Position numbers and translations under genes: made by a program. 39,360 nt of DNA from Silene noctiflora (taxonomy: Eukaryota; Streptophyta; Magnoliopsida; Caryophyllales; Caryophyllaceae), in the NCBI GenBank assembly GCA_009801015.1, contig VHZZ01000307.1, forward strand, positions 13,563-52,922, in the 5' to 3' direction. Shown in pieces: positions 1-10,248 of the stretch (within the stretch, counting starts at the first letter, position 1; each line of letters opens with the position of its first letter). The notes beneath the pieces are model-generated. The model was not told the DNA's origin. It saw only the letters and a program-made list of their open reading frames with translations, and made no database searches.

Positions 1-116
1 ATATAGTACCATTGTATTCATTTCAATCACGAACGAACAATATCAATAATACTATGATTATCGTTATGCTTTCTCCCTTCTCGAATTCTAATATGATTGA
101 ATCGATATATACATAC

Positions 117-933
117 CTAGAAGAGCAACCATTTCCTCCAAATTAAACCCTTTTGCCTTGAAGAATTCATAACTTTCGGCCACACTTACAGACGGTCTTG
201 GGAGTTTGACATCTGCAGCATTTGATCTAGATCCGTCCTTTCGCCCTGTTTGTACAGGATAATTCGGCCCTCCTCCCTGAATATATTTTACTCGCGAAAT
301 TAAAGATGAAACAAATAAAATTAAATTTTGAAAACACAAAAATGAGATACTGAAGTTTAAGTTTATTTACCAGCTTCAGTACAGTAGCAGTCGCAATAGC
401 GATNAGATCAGCGCAAGAGACGGTNTCAGGGCATATACTTTCCACTTTAGCCTTCAATNCGTCAAGGAAATCGTATTCCCTTACNCCCGCGTTAGCAGCA
501 GCATTTCTNTCNGATGAACTTCCGTATATCAGGATCGATGCATCACATCCCTGTCCAAGTTACATTACTAAATTAGTACAAAAACTTCGTAAAACCAGCA
601 AGTCGTACACGTTCTGTTTCGACTAAAATAACAAAATCGACGAGAAATAGAGACGCTCACCGTAACAAAGCAGTCATGGAATTGCATTCGGAGGAAAGCA
701 GGAAGGGTAGTTCGATCACTGTAAAAATGTTCTGTGACAATGTGTTCAATAAACCCCTGAATGTCGATTCTCTTATCGGGGCACCGGCCATTGTAATACC
801 CGACTTGCAACCCGGATGAGGGTAGCTTATTAGTCAGGTCACTTGGATCAACCAACCCGGATACACCGACTTGACCCATTGCCAAAATAACACCAACAAT
901 TAGTGCAAAACTTGCAACACAAGAAAACCTCAT
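117..933 (-). CDS. Class III peroxidase, 5' part (three exons, last exon outside window)
   Basis: Secreted heme peroxidase of the plant class III family, which oxidises phenolics with H2O2 in the apoplast or vacuole. Exons read 933-661, 550-371 and 276-117, all with GT-AG borders; the ATG at 933 starts a hydrophobic signal peptide of about 25 residues. Visible landmarks are the mature start LQVGYYNGRCP, the distal heme motif FLRMQFHDCFV (Arg and His present, residues about 80-90), the calcium-site start GCDAS in exon 2, VSCAD, and GGPNYPVQTGRKDG in exon 3. Exon 3 stops at MVALLG, just before the proximal histidine, which is the usual place of the third intron, so the heme-ligand His and the C-terminal half lie beyond position 1. 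Exon 2 holds six single Ns. The sequence resembles the PRX57/PRX44 type, but I would not name an orthologue. Confidence 0.93.
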
Positions 934-1013
934 TTTTTTTATCTTTTGATTTAATTTGTAATATTTTCGAAATTTGTTGTTTTCGTTGATATAATTGCAT
1001 TGATTTGCCTCGA

Positions 1014-1021
1014 TTTATATA
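1014..1021 (-). promoter_or_regulatory. Probable TATA box of the peroxidase gene
   Basis: TATATAAA on the minus strand lies about 80 bp upstream of the peroxidase ATG, which would put transcription start near 985 and give a 5' leader of about 50 bases. It is inferred from position and sequence only. Confidence 0.5.
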
Positions 1022-1509
1022 CATGTTCGAATATTTTTTATTTATTTAAATTATGTATTAATATTAATAATACTTATTGTCATGATAATTATGTATATGT
1101 GGATTGTGGAATGCACGAACCATAATTAGAATTATTACAAAGTATTACGGCCGGCTTATTGCCACGAAGTATTAGAGTCGGGTTTGTAATATGTAAGTGT
1201 CGTAACCAACGATATTCATGTTAATTAAACTAATTAATCTATAAGTATATATGTTTTGAATAACTCAAAAGCCGTTTATATATTTTTTTTCAATAATAAT
1301 GAATAATGAATTTAGGTTGAATTATTCTTGTCGATAATAAAATATGGAGGTCTACACGGATAAGTCTTGGAAATTTTGATAACTTCGGTATAATGCATGT
1401 AATGGCGGAACTAGAATTTGTAACTAGGGACGTGAAATTTGTATTATCTAATCGTAATGTGAAATGTATGTATTTCTACAGATATTAACTAGCTCAATTG
1501 ATAAAGTTA

Positions 1510-1912
1510 CTAGTGGAGCTCCCGTGCAAATACACAGTATTTTAGATACAGGTATTAGATAATTTGACATATAATTAAACTAATGCAGTTTACCTCCATT
1601 TTAAAAAAGGTAAAAAAAAATTGCATATATAATTTCAAGGAGATGTTTTATTAGCCTTATTGATGTAAAAGTTAACAATGATTGATGTTATAAAATTATT
1701 TAGGAGATAAATATGTTTAATATTAAATATAAATAGTGAATACTAATTATTGATGTTATAAAATTAATTAGGAGATAAATATCATTTAATAGTAAATATA
1801 GATAGTGACACTAATTAATTAGAAAATAAATATTGTTCAGTAGAATATTACGTAGGCGAGAAATTTGAGCGGGAGAATTTGGAGATGTGTTAATCTTTTA
1901 GTATATAGGGGA
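1510..1912 (-). mobile_element. Non-autonomous Helitron, about 400 bp
   Basis: Read on the minus strand it begins TCCCCTATATACTAAAAG, a typical plant Helitron 5' end, and ends with CTAG shortly after a degenerate hairpin containing GCACGGG. It sits between A (complement of 1913) and T (complement of 1509), the Helitron insertion rule. It has no coding capacity and is filled with an imperfect 68-bp tandem repeat. Its 5' end differs from the two other Helitrons here, so it is a different subfamily. Confidence 0.7.
1681..1850. repeat. 68-bp tandem repeat, about 2.5 copies, inside the Helitron
   Basis: Units start at 1681 and 1749 with ATTGATGTTATAAAATTA and continue with GGAGATAAATAT; a third, shorter and more diverged copy follows from about 1808. 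Period is 68 bp. Confidence 0.7.
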
Positions 1913-2664
1913 TGAGAAATGATAATCTACTACGGAGTTTTGTTTTAGAATTATAAATTTATCATAACATTGCATATGTTATTGTACATTCCGCGAACTT
2001 ACCTAAAAACACCCCATTCGGTTCATTTAATCCGTTTTATTCAAATTTTTTGTCGGATCAAACGAATATAGATATGGTCCTGTCTTACATGCGATTTCAG
2101 TATTATTTATTTACTTTGTGCGACAGTAAATTTTTTTTCAAATAATGTCTTTCTAGTTACTTCGATGATTTATTTATTTATTTATTTTTAAAAAAAAAAA
2201 GAAAAAAAATTGATGCATGAAGTTGTCAATGAGCGAGATTGTGTGAGGTACAATGGGCCCAAAAATAAGCCCAATATTCTCTTCCAGTGAGAAAGAGTGG
2301 GCTTTAAATTGGGCCGAATAGACGAAATTGATGAATTGCGCAACCAAACGGCTTTTCATCGACAACAAATTATTGATTAACCATCAAACGAATAACAGTA
2401 ACAACTGAATCAACAAACAATTAAATCGACAAATTAAATTACAAACAAAACAATTTAACTAATCGAAACTAACAATTATGATCTGATGAGTAACAAGTTA
2501 ATCGACAAACAAATCAATTAAACTAATTGAAACAACAAAATAATAATTGAATTAAACTAATCGTATTATCATCAAGGATTTAAAGCGTTTTGTTTATCTT
2601 TGTCATTGTTTTTTCTTAGCCATTGTCGTAGGAGACCCAATAGAAGAGCTCACACGAGAGCAAA

Positions 2665-2932
2665 ATCTGCTATGATATAAGTTTTTCCTTTTTATTATGT
2701 CAAAAAAAAGAAAACGACGACGGTGACATTATTTTTTGTGCTAAAAAACCGAGTGAAAGTGAAAGTAGAGTTATATACTCTCTCTGTTCCGGTCAATAAT
2801 TTACACTTACTTTATTTATTTTTGTAGGAAAAATAAAATTGGTTTAAATTATTGACCGGGACGGATGAACTACGAAGTATTAGGAACTATAGAAAGAAAT
2901 TTAAACCGACCCAATAAATAGAGTGAAAAAAA
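2665..2932. repeat. Copy 1 of a spaced direct duplication
   Basis: Contains GACGGTGACATTATTTTTTG, a short GTGAAAGTGAA stretch, a Stowaway MITE and AACTATAGAAAG. The same blocks in the same order recur at 3556-3775. By eye the copies are clearly homologous but diverged. Confidence 0.65.
2778..2870. mobile_element. Stowaway-type MITE, 93 bp
   Basis: Flanked by TA at 2776-2777 and 2871-2872. The terminal inverted repeats carry the degenerate Stowaway signature (CTCTCTCTGTTCCGGTCAAT on the left, ATTGACCGGGACGGATGAAC on the right). The whole element can fold into one hairpin. Confidence 0.8.
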
Positions 2933-3428
2933 TCTTCTATATATAAAAGACAGGTTATTTAAAAGCACGTGATTGGTCACTTAATTTTAGGATTAAAAAT
3001 AAAAACTATTAGCCCACTATCCCCACTATTTATAAAACTCATTTTATTTCAAGTTTAAATATAAATATAAATTCCATAAGAAAAATTAACAATAAAGTTT
3101 TTAATTTATTTATGAAATATTTTTAAAAATTTAACATACGAGCTCTAAATATTCAAAAAATTATAAATTTACATGAATTGAAAAATATAATTTTTTATTT
3201 TTAGAATAAATTCAATCAGATATAACATAACAATAATCATTAAATAATTATAACTTTAATTCAAGAAATTACCAAGTAATGATATTATTATATCTACTAA
3301 TTTTCAACTTTTAAAGGTTTTTAGCATTCGATTTCAGATAGTATAAATTTTACCATATGAAAAAAAAGTTAAAAACTTTTTAAGACTAATAAAAAGAATA
3401 AAAAAATATTTCAGCATTTATAAGTAAA

Positions 3429-3481
<53 letters not shown>

Positions 3482-3533
3482 TTTCAATTTGTATTAGCGA
3501 ACCCGTGCATTTTTTGCACGGATTTAAAACTAG
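2933..3533 (+). mobile_element. Non-autonomous Helitron, 601 bp
   Basis: Starts TCTTCTATATATAAAAGACA and ends with the hairpin CCGTGCA-loop-TGCACGG followed eight bases later by CTAG. The flanking bases are A (2932) and T (3534), as expected for Helitron insertion without target duplication. There is no coding sequence; an (AT)n run of about 44 bp lies near its 3' end. The 5' terminus is clearly related to that of the Helitron at 9060-9868 on the other strand. Confidence 0.88.
3433..3476. repeat. (AT)n microsatellite, about 22 units
   Basis: An uninterrupted AT dinucleotide run inside the Helitron, just upstream of its terminal hairpin. Confidence 0.95.
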
Positions 3534-3555
3534 TTGTTAATATTAGCAAAATTTG

Positions 3556-3775
3556 CCATGATTTAAATTGTAAGTTTTATCTTTTTACTCAGTAAAAAAC
3601 ATAAAAAAACGACGGTGACATTATTTTTTGTATTTAAAAGCCAAGGAAAGTGAAGGTGAAACGGTAAATAGTTTACACTTATTTAAATAGGAAAAATAAA
3701 ATAAGTGTAAATGTAAACTATTGACCGAGACGGAGGGATAATAGTAGAAACTATGGAAAGCAATTCAACAAAACA
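3556..3775. repeat. Copy 2 of the spaced direct duplication
   Basis: Repeats the order of blocks seen at 2665-2932: CGACGGTGACATTATTTTTTG, a GTGAAGGTGAA stretch, a related Stowaway element and AACTATGGAAAG. The 601-bp Helitron lies between the two copies. Confidence 0.65.
3663..3733. mobile_element. Decayed Stowaway-type MITE
   Basis: Inner repeats (AAATAGTTTACACTTATTT and its inverted partner) and the right end GACCGAGACGGAGGGA are kept, but the left outer end is lost. It occupies the same place in copy 2 of the duplication as the MITE at 2778-2870 does in copy 1. Confidence 0.65.
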
Positions 3776-4223
3776 TCTTTCGTGTGTTAGTTAGGAATCC
3801 ACTTTCTAAAGTGGACGGTTCATAATAACAATAGACACATGTGTATCACACTAAATTATTTAGTAGCCGTAATCTCCCCATACAATCTCACCCGGTAAAA
3901 ACGGGTCAAACGACCCACGGGTACGGGTATATTATCAACACAAATTATAGAATAAGATAGGCTTACGAAAGTGCACTCATGTTAACACCGCATATTAACA
4001 CCGTCATACTGTAAGGGTTGAGGCGGTCAAACTTCCTTGTCGATAACCTAACTAATTAGTGATAGTGGTAGTTTGTTGACCGTTTGTACTAAATCGAAAC
4101 TAAATTCAAAAGAATATGGCATAACAGAAATCCCTATTTATAACTATTATAACTTTTAATAAGAATGTAATGGTGCATATAATTATCACCCGTCCTTTGT
4201 AAATTACAACGTTTATAACCAAC

Positions 4224-4399
4224 CAATGGCGGAGCCAGAATCGTTTCAATTCTAATGTATATATATTCATTTCCTTTATTACGGGGTCTTGAAGACATAA
4301 AATTTTCAAATCAAACAAAATTTTATGATGAAAAATATCAATTGTCGAAAAGTTGTGGAGTCTCAAGACCCCACTACCTTGTATGTGGCTACACCACTG
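4224..4399. mobile_element. hAT-type MITE, about 176 bp
   Basis: Left end CAATGGCGGAGCCAG and right end TGTGGCTACACCACTG form an imperfect inverted repeat of the common plant CAGTGGCGGAGCCA class. TTTATAAC occurs at 4212-4219 and again immediately right of the element at 4400-4407, a likely 8-bp target duplication with a few extra bases on the left. Confidence 0.65.
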
Positions 4400-4700
4400 T
4401 TTATAACTAAGACTCGCTAAATACATAGAACCGAACTCGAGTAAAAAAAATCATGAATTTGATAAAACTTAGGAAGTAAAGCCTTTCACATTTCTAATAT
4501 TTTACACAAATTCCTGTATAAAATTGGTGTATTCATCGTAATCATAAAACAAATCAAGTAATATAAATAAAACAAAAACAAAATACATAGAAAAAACAAT
4601 AGATTTATCTTAGATAATTACGTGGGATACACCCTCATTAATATTGAAACGGATTTCTCCGTCTTAACCGAGACTAACTAAATACAATATGAATTATGTA

Positions 4701-4906
4701 TTCTTTCCGTCTCAGTCAATAGTTATCTATTTCCTTTTTTAGATGTATCAGGTCAATAATTATCTATTTATATTTTTAGCATATTTTCGTGGGTCTTTTT
4801 ATATGCAAGTGGGGTTTAGGTGATCTATGTGGTCCAACGGTTACTTATATATTTCTTTCATCTTTGTATCAAAAGTAACAGATAACTATTAATCGGGACG
4901 AAGAAC
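4701..4906. mobile_element. Stowaway-type MITE, about 206 bp
   Basis: Flanked by TA at both ends. Left TTCTTTCCGTCTCAGTCAAT pairs with the complement of ATTAATCGGGACGAAGAAC on the right; the inner arms share ATAGTTATCT. Confidence 0.7.
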
Positions 4907-4938
4907 TACTTTGGTAAATACATTTCACAAGCATAAAT

Positions 4939-5094
4939 TCTCATTGAAGACGGACACTATCCGTCACAAGCTGAAGACGGATAGTACTCCTCTCATAATA
5001 TGCAAGTGGCACTAAACATGGATGCTCTATTTTCCACCCACTTGTCTTCCCACTTGCTTTATTGTGAGGGGACACTATCCGTCTTCAACAAGAC
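4939..5094. mobile_element. GACGG-type inverted-repeat element, about 156 bp
   Basis: Left TCATTGAAGACGG and right CCGTCTTCAACAAGAC are inverted repeats. The inner arms GACGGATAGT and ACTATCCGTC, and CCTCTCATAATA with TATTGTGAGG, extend the fold. A partial relative lies at 21655-21735. It ends about 270 bp upstream of the LEA2 start codon. Confidence 0.65.
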
Positions 5095-5222
5095 GCTTTC
5101 TTTCACAAGACCGTCCATGTTTTGTCAATTGTCATACATAGGGACAAAGCAATAATTCAACTTCTTCATTTTTACCACCAATCAATTGCTTTTACACTTG
5201 TGCACAACCACCATTCTCCATT

Positions 5223-5228
5223 TATATA
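5223..5228 (+). promoter_or_regulatory. Possible TATA box of the LEA2 gene
   Basis: TATATA in CCATTTATATACAACACC, about 135 bp before the ATG. A second candidate, TTTATATATTT near 5290-5300, would give a very short leader. An ATT microsatellite lies between them. The choice is uncertain. Confidence 0.35.
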
Positions 5229-5359
5229 CAACACCAAAATTCAATTCCTAAATAAAATAAATTATTATTATTATTATATTATACTGCATTTTATATATTT
5301 CATGCCCATGATTGCCCTTCTCTATATCACATAAATCCTACCCACACCACTTCACCACC

Positions 5360-6157
5360 ATGGGCAAAAAGGTAAATTGGAGTTGGACCTCTGCTCTAGT
5401 TGGTGCAACTGCAGCCACCTTAGCCACAACTCTCATTTCCGCGAAACCCAAACCGCCTTCTTTCCGGTTAGTTAGCCTTACTGCTCTCCGGTTCAACTTA
5501 AACGGTTCTAAATTAATCGACGATAAATTCCCTCGGCTCGATGCTGATCTTATCCTTAATATCCATGTCACCAATCCCAATATCCTCCCTGTCAGCTATT
5601 CTGCCACGTCATTGTCGATTTACTATGACGGCTCCCTCCTCGGCTCCGCTCAGGTAATAGCAAATAAAAATAACGTATTTTATTCATCAAAACGCCTGTA
5701 TATGTTCGTCTTCAACTTGTGACCGATAGTACCGTTTTCAATGATAATTGATGTTTATTTATTTATTTATTTAGTACAATTTACTTTTATCTCATTGACC
5801 ATATTTGACTGACCACTTTTAAATTACATTTTCATGGGGTAAATAAATTACGTTATTATTATTTGCTATTATAAGGTACCAGCAGGGTCGCAACAGCCGA
5901 AATCGTGTGAGTTGCTCCGGCTTCCGGCTCGACTAAGTGGAGCTGAGTTGGCTCAACATGCCAAGCGTTTTATAGGTGACGTGGCGAAAAGAGAGATGAC
6001 GATTAATGCTGATGTGGATATTTGTGGTTGGGCGAAAGCATTTGTGTGGGGCCCTAAGTTTAAAGTACACGTGGATAGTCGTATTGTTGTTGACCCGTTG
6101 TTGCTCGATGTTGTTGATCAGGAAAATGAGTCTCGTTTACAAATCTGTGTTAAGTGA
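5360..6157 (+). CDS. LEA2-domain (Lea14-like) protein with N-terminal hydrophobic anchor
   Basis: Two exons, 5360-5653 and 5876-6157, joined in phase 0, give 191 residues. The join reads GSLLGSAQ/VPAGSQQPKSCELLRLPARL, a typical LEA_2 core. Residues about 9-27 (WSWTSALVGATAATLATTLI) are hydrophobic and could anchor the protein in a membrane. The rest, from about residue 35, matches the water-stress LEA_2 fold: LNGSKLIDDKFPRLDADLIL, HVTNPNILPVSYSATSLSIYYDG split by the intron, then INADVDICGWAKAF near the end. Lea14-type proteins are linked to desiccation and stress tolerance, but no specific activity is known. The ATG in CCACCATGG context is the first in the frame. Length fits the family; nothing appears broken. 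Confidence 0.87.
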
Positions 6158-7610
6158 AAAAAACTATGAAAATGTTTATTTATTCGGTCCGATTTATTAC
6201 ATTTTTCAAATTTTCCGTCACATATTTGGTGAAAATTGGTTGGTTGGACTGAACGCGGAAATATTTTTTTTAGATTTTAGAATTTTTCTCGTATTGTTTT
6301 TGTTTTTGTTTAAATTAGGTTTATAATATAATCGTTCTCATTGGATTATTTTGTTACTAGTCAATTTATGTCAACATTAAAGTATTATTTTGTCTGTTCA
6401 TCTTCCGAAAGCTTGATAAAGAGGACCTACTCTCACGTTGGAATGCACATAATGACTCGAACATTTATTATATTTAAAACTCGTCTAAAATTGTCTGCAC
6501 AAAAATGGTTAAGTAAATATCAAGTTCAAACGGTTAGTTGGTTACAAAATCAATTTGAAGTGTGAGATTATGAATTGTCGAGTTAGAGTTTATGCATGGT
6601 TAATAGGCTGTCATGTTGCGGATTTTCTTTTAACTAAACAGAAAAACGTCCTTTGAACTTAAAATTAAGTTAAAACGGATTTTCTTTTAACCAATTCTTC
6701 CTTGAGACCATCTTAACTCTAAATGTCTCTTCTACCCGATAAAAATAGAGGTGAAATTAAAAAAAAAAATTAAAAAAAATCTTTAAATTAAGACGTTGTT
6801 AAGCAAGACCAAGTATTCATACGAAGTCCAAAGATGACAAGGCCCAATAATCATTTCTATGGCCCGGTAAGTGTTTTGAAGGGCCCACTGTATGTTGATT
6901 TTCAAAGCTTCATTTCATATCCACACATTATTTTTGTGAATTTTGAATTAAAAAAAAAAAAAAAAAAAAAAAATTCTACAATAACAATTTTAAGGAAATC
7001 GGTTATTTTTTAAGACGGTGATATTTTTTAAATATAAAACGGGTCAAATTTTATTTTATATAGGCGAATGAGATAAAAGTTTGTCTCCCTAATTCGCGGG
7101 CATTTTTTTTTGTCTTATTTATTTATTTAATTCGTTTTATTATTTAAAATGGATGGATATGTCCATCTTTAGTAACTCTCTTATAGAACTGTCCTATAGC
7201 GTAGGATCGACCCGAAATGAGATTAGCCATAAATAACACGTAACTTTATGTATATTTTAACTTTATCTTGACAACCAAATGTCTTATGATGAATACTTAC
7301 ATATTTAAATGCACAAGTTATCAAAATAAATTACTGAGTTTTCAAAATAAAATATTTTCGTACAATTATATTCTCCAACTTCTTGGGTTTTGTGTTATCG
7401 GACTGGTCTTATGCATAAAATGATCTTATGCAACAATTTGTAATCCATCTTAAACAATAATTTGTGTTATTTAAAAAAACTACTCCGTATTTAGTATAGT
7501 GACACTATATTGGCCTTCCATAGGAAATGTTTAGATAAATCCGTATTTTTTGTTTACCGGTTTATAAAAAAAGAATTACATTAAAGTTTCAAGCTCAAGT
7601 AATTTTGGAA

Positions 7611-7803
7611 CCAGGGTTCAAAATCTCGGCCGAGTTGTATCGTATCGGCCGAGTTGTATTGGATTTTCAATCTACCGATACGAGATATCGCCCGAGATAT
7701 CACTGAGATTCACCGCGATCCGTCTGCGACGGCCGATTAAGGACCGGTTATACCGCTGTCGGCCTGCCGCGACTATGGCCGATACCGAGTTTTAAAACCA
7801 TGG
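7611..7803. mobile_element. GC-rich TIR element, about 193 bp, hAT-like
   Basis: Ends CCAGGGTTCAAAATCTCGG and, inverted, CCATGGTTTTAAAACTCGG. TTGGAA directly abuts both ends (7605-7610 and 7804-7809). If the last two bases of the right end are counted as target, an imperfect 8-bp duplication is possible. The interior is rich in CGGCCGAG and GATATCG and contrasts with the AT-rich surroundings. Confidence 0.65.
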
Positions 7804-8067
7804 TTGGAACATGAAAATGGGAATGAACTTTACTCGAACGCAAACAGACCGTTTGACAAAAATAAAAGAAGTTATTACATTCTAAACCAAATTGACAATA
7901 GAAAAAGTAATCCCCTTAGTTTATAAAGTAATACGAAATTTAATCTTTATTTACTAAATCTCGAATACTCACATGCGGGTTTATATTCCAACAAGCAATG
8001 CCGAATTTTTCAATCGAATCCAAGAGGACGGCATGTCGGCATCCAAGATTCATGCCTGGAAATTAGT

Positions 8068-8101
8068 TTATTTCAGACGGGTTGTTTCTCGTCTGAAATA
8101 A
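8068..8101. repeat. Perfect 12-bp hairpin (TTATTTCAGACG)
   Basis: TTATTTCAGACG at 8068-8079 and its exact inverse at 8090-8101, with a 10-base loop. A related but less perfect copy lies near 8930-8973, each followed by a short run containing AAAATGTT. They may be the ends of a small unclassified repeat. Confidence 0.6.
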
Positions 8102-8188
8102 GACGCATAAAATGTTGCACCTACACCTTATGGCCTTCTCCCACCTTACGCCTTGATGTACAATTATAAATCTAAATTAATCCAGTAA

Positions 8189-8376
8189 GTCTCCCTTATG
8201 ACGGATATATCCGTCATAAATTTGTGATTGGTCAAGTATTAGTGTATTACCCATGTGGGTAGATAAGACAAACAAATTGTTACTCCCTCGACATTCTGCT
8301 TTTGATTTATTTACCCACATGAATATTATTTGACCAGTTACAAGCTTGCGACGGATATGCCCGTCACAAATGAGAG
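8189..8376. mobile_element. GACGG-type TIR element, about 188 bp
   Basis: Left GTCTCCCTTATGACGG and right CCGTCACAAATGAGAG are inverted repeats; each end also contains its own small CCGTCA/TGACGG hairpin. It belongs to the same family as 8481-8657 and 10071-10248. Confidence 0.65.
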
Positions 8377-8480
8377 TTTGCGAAATCTCTTGGCCATTTC
8401 AATTGTGTTTCAATGAAAGCGCAAAATGCACAGTTCAGGTTAGGGATGATAACAATGTACGGAGTAATTGGTATCAAAGC

Positions 8481-8657
8481 GTCTCCCTTGTGACGGGTCG
8501 GTATTTGTGACGGGTAATGTCACTCACAAAACGAATAAAGCAAAAGGTGGGGGCACCCCTCCACTTGCTTTCCTCTCTCCTCTCATGGGTCTTTTGTGAG
8601 TAAAAGTGGTACCCGTCTTCTCATTTGTGACGGATACGTCCGTCACAAATGAGAATT
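8481..8657. mobile_element. GACGG-type TIR element, about 177 bp
   Basis: Left GTCTCCCTTGTGACGGGTCGG, right CCGTCACAAATGAGAATT. The interior (CACTCACAAAACGAATA, GGTGGGGGCAC, CCTCTCTCCTCT, GGTACCCGTCTTCTC) matches 10071-10248 nearly block for block. Confidence 0.75.
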
Positions 8658-9059
8658 GCCCAATTGGTATATGCTTAGTACCATGCAGGCCGATAATTAT
8701 TAGTTTACATTTGTAATCGATTCTTATAAAAATCGTTAAAGAATGTATACTAAATATTCAATGGTGACTACAAAATTGTTTTCCCGATATTAGTCATTTG
8801 TTTAACGATGTTTATTCAAAGTAAGTACGGAAACAAATGAAAACAAGATTGACCAATTCGACACCGGTAACATCCAAACTTCCAAATCTACTCTGAGTAC
8901 ACAACCATCCCCACAACGAAAATTCTTATTTTAGACGGGCTATTTATCGGGTTTGAAATAAGACAGATCAAATGTAGTCATTTTACGATAAAATGTTACT
9001 ATTTTCTGATAAAATGTTACCATCATTTTCAAGGTAAAATGTGACAACTTTAGTTATAA

Positions 9060-9868
9060 TTAGTTTTATACCCGTGCGAAATTGCACGGGAATAGTTGTT
9101 TAATTATTTAACAAAACGTTCAAATATTAAAAATTAAAATTGCACATACTTATAAAATTTCAAATATTAATAAATATCGTTATCGTTAAACATAAGTACA
9201 TGATATATAAATAGTCTCGAAATATTACAAATATTGGTAGATGATCTCTTCTTTCTTAGACAAATTTGCATCGTAAAGCTTGTCCATATACCATGTTAGA
9301 TAATTGTAANTGACTATTACATATTAACCTTGTAAACTCTCTAATTTTATTTATATGACTATGATAAGAACCCAAGTAAGAGATTGATGGGTAAAAGATG
9401 GATCTTTCAAATAATATATAAATTCAAAATCATAGATAATAAAATATTGTAGTTAAAAATATTTTGAACTGATATGTTATTTGGGATTTACGGAAAAAAA
9501 ATTAATGAAGAAAACTATATATTTCCACATTCAAATAAAAAAAAAATAAAGGAAAAATACTAAGTTAATACTCTTATAAACGAAAATGAAAATACAAAGA
9601 TATCGAGAGAAATGTACTCACAGTTGGTGATTTTATCTTCTGTATAAAAATGAAATAAGAATCAATTAGATTTGTATATATAAACTAAAGTTTAATCAAT
9701 GTGATTTATAGAAATTAATGTTGTAAAAGTATATTAATAGCTTGAAACTATACCACCCTAATAAAATTGAAACTAAATTTGTAGTGTGTGGGACCTACCT
9801 GAATTTTCTCTTAATTTATGCTAACCAATCACAATCATTTAAATGACCTAACTTTTATATATAAAAGA
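9060..9868 (-). mobile_element. Non-autonomous Helitron, 809 bp
   Basis: On the minus strand it starts TCTTTTATATATAAAAG and, like the Helitron at 2933, continues with GG(T)NATTTAAA and GTGATTGG. It ends with the perfect hairpin CCCGTGC-AATTTC-GCACGGG, seven bases, then CTAA. It sits between A (complement of 9869) and T (complement of 9059). No coding sequence was recognised; the interior contains one N (9310). Confidence 0.88.
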
Positions 9869-10070
9869 TATTTTGTCATTAAATGGTTAAATTCTATTAA
9901 AAAAATAGTGATATTTAATTTGTTTTATATTAAACCGTCTGGAGCAAGATTTATTGCGAAACGCAATGACACAAATCACAATTTTGCACCTATGACTACT
10001 CTATGAGGCCACAAAACAGTTCTAGGTGGAGAGGTGAACTAATAGGTCCACCTAAAAACTTAAAAAGCAA

Positions 10071-10248
10071 GTCTTGCTTGTGACGGGTCGGAACCGAGAG
10101 ACGGATAATGCCACTCACAAAACGAATAGGGGGGACAAGGTGGGGGCACTCCCATGTGCTTCCCTCTCTCCTCTATTTGGGCATTTTGTGAGACAAAATG
10201 GTACCCGTCTTCTCCTTGTGACGGATACCTTCCGTCACAAATGAGAAT
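10071..10248. mobile_element. GACGG-type TIR element, about 178 bp
   Basis: Sister copy of 8481-8657: GTCTTGCTTGTGACGGGTCGG at the left, CCGTCACAAATGAGAATT at the right, and the same internal CACTCACAAAACGAATA and GGTACCCGTCTTCTC blocks. Confidence 0.75.

Larger units (their letters stand above)
934..5359. other. Gene-free AT-rich interval between peroxidase and LEA2 gene
   Basis: About 4.4 kb without a supportable coding region; the few open frames are short, AT-rich and lie inside transposons. It holds two Helitrons, Stowaway- and hAT-type MITEs, a GACGG-type inverted-repeat element and a spaced duplication, all listed separately. The stretches 1022-1509 and 1913-2664 and the part around 3780-4210 show nothing I recognise. 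Confidence 0.75.

Noticed and set aside
6341-6565. 74-codon frame downstream of the LEA2 gene
   Set aside because: No homology recognised; it lies in or just beyond the LEA2 3' UTR.
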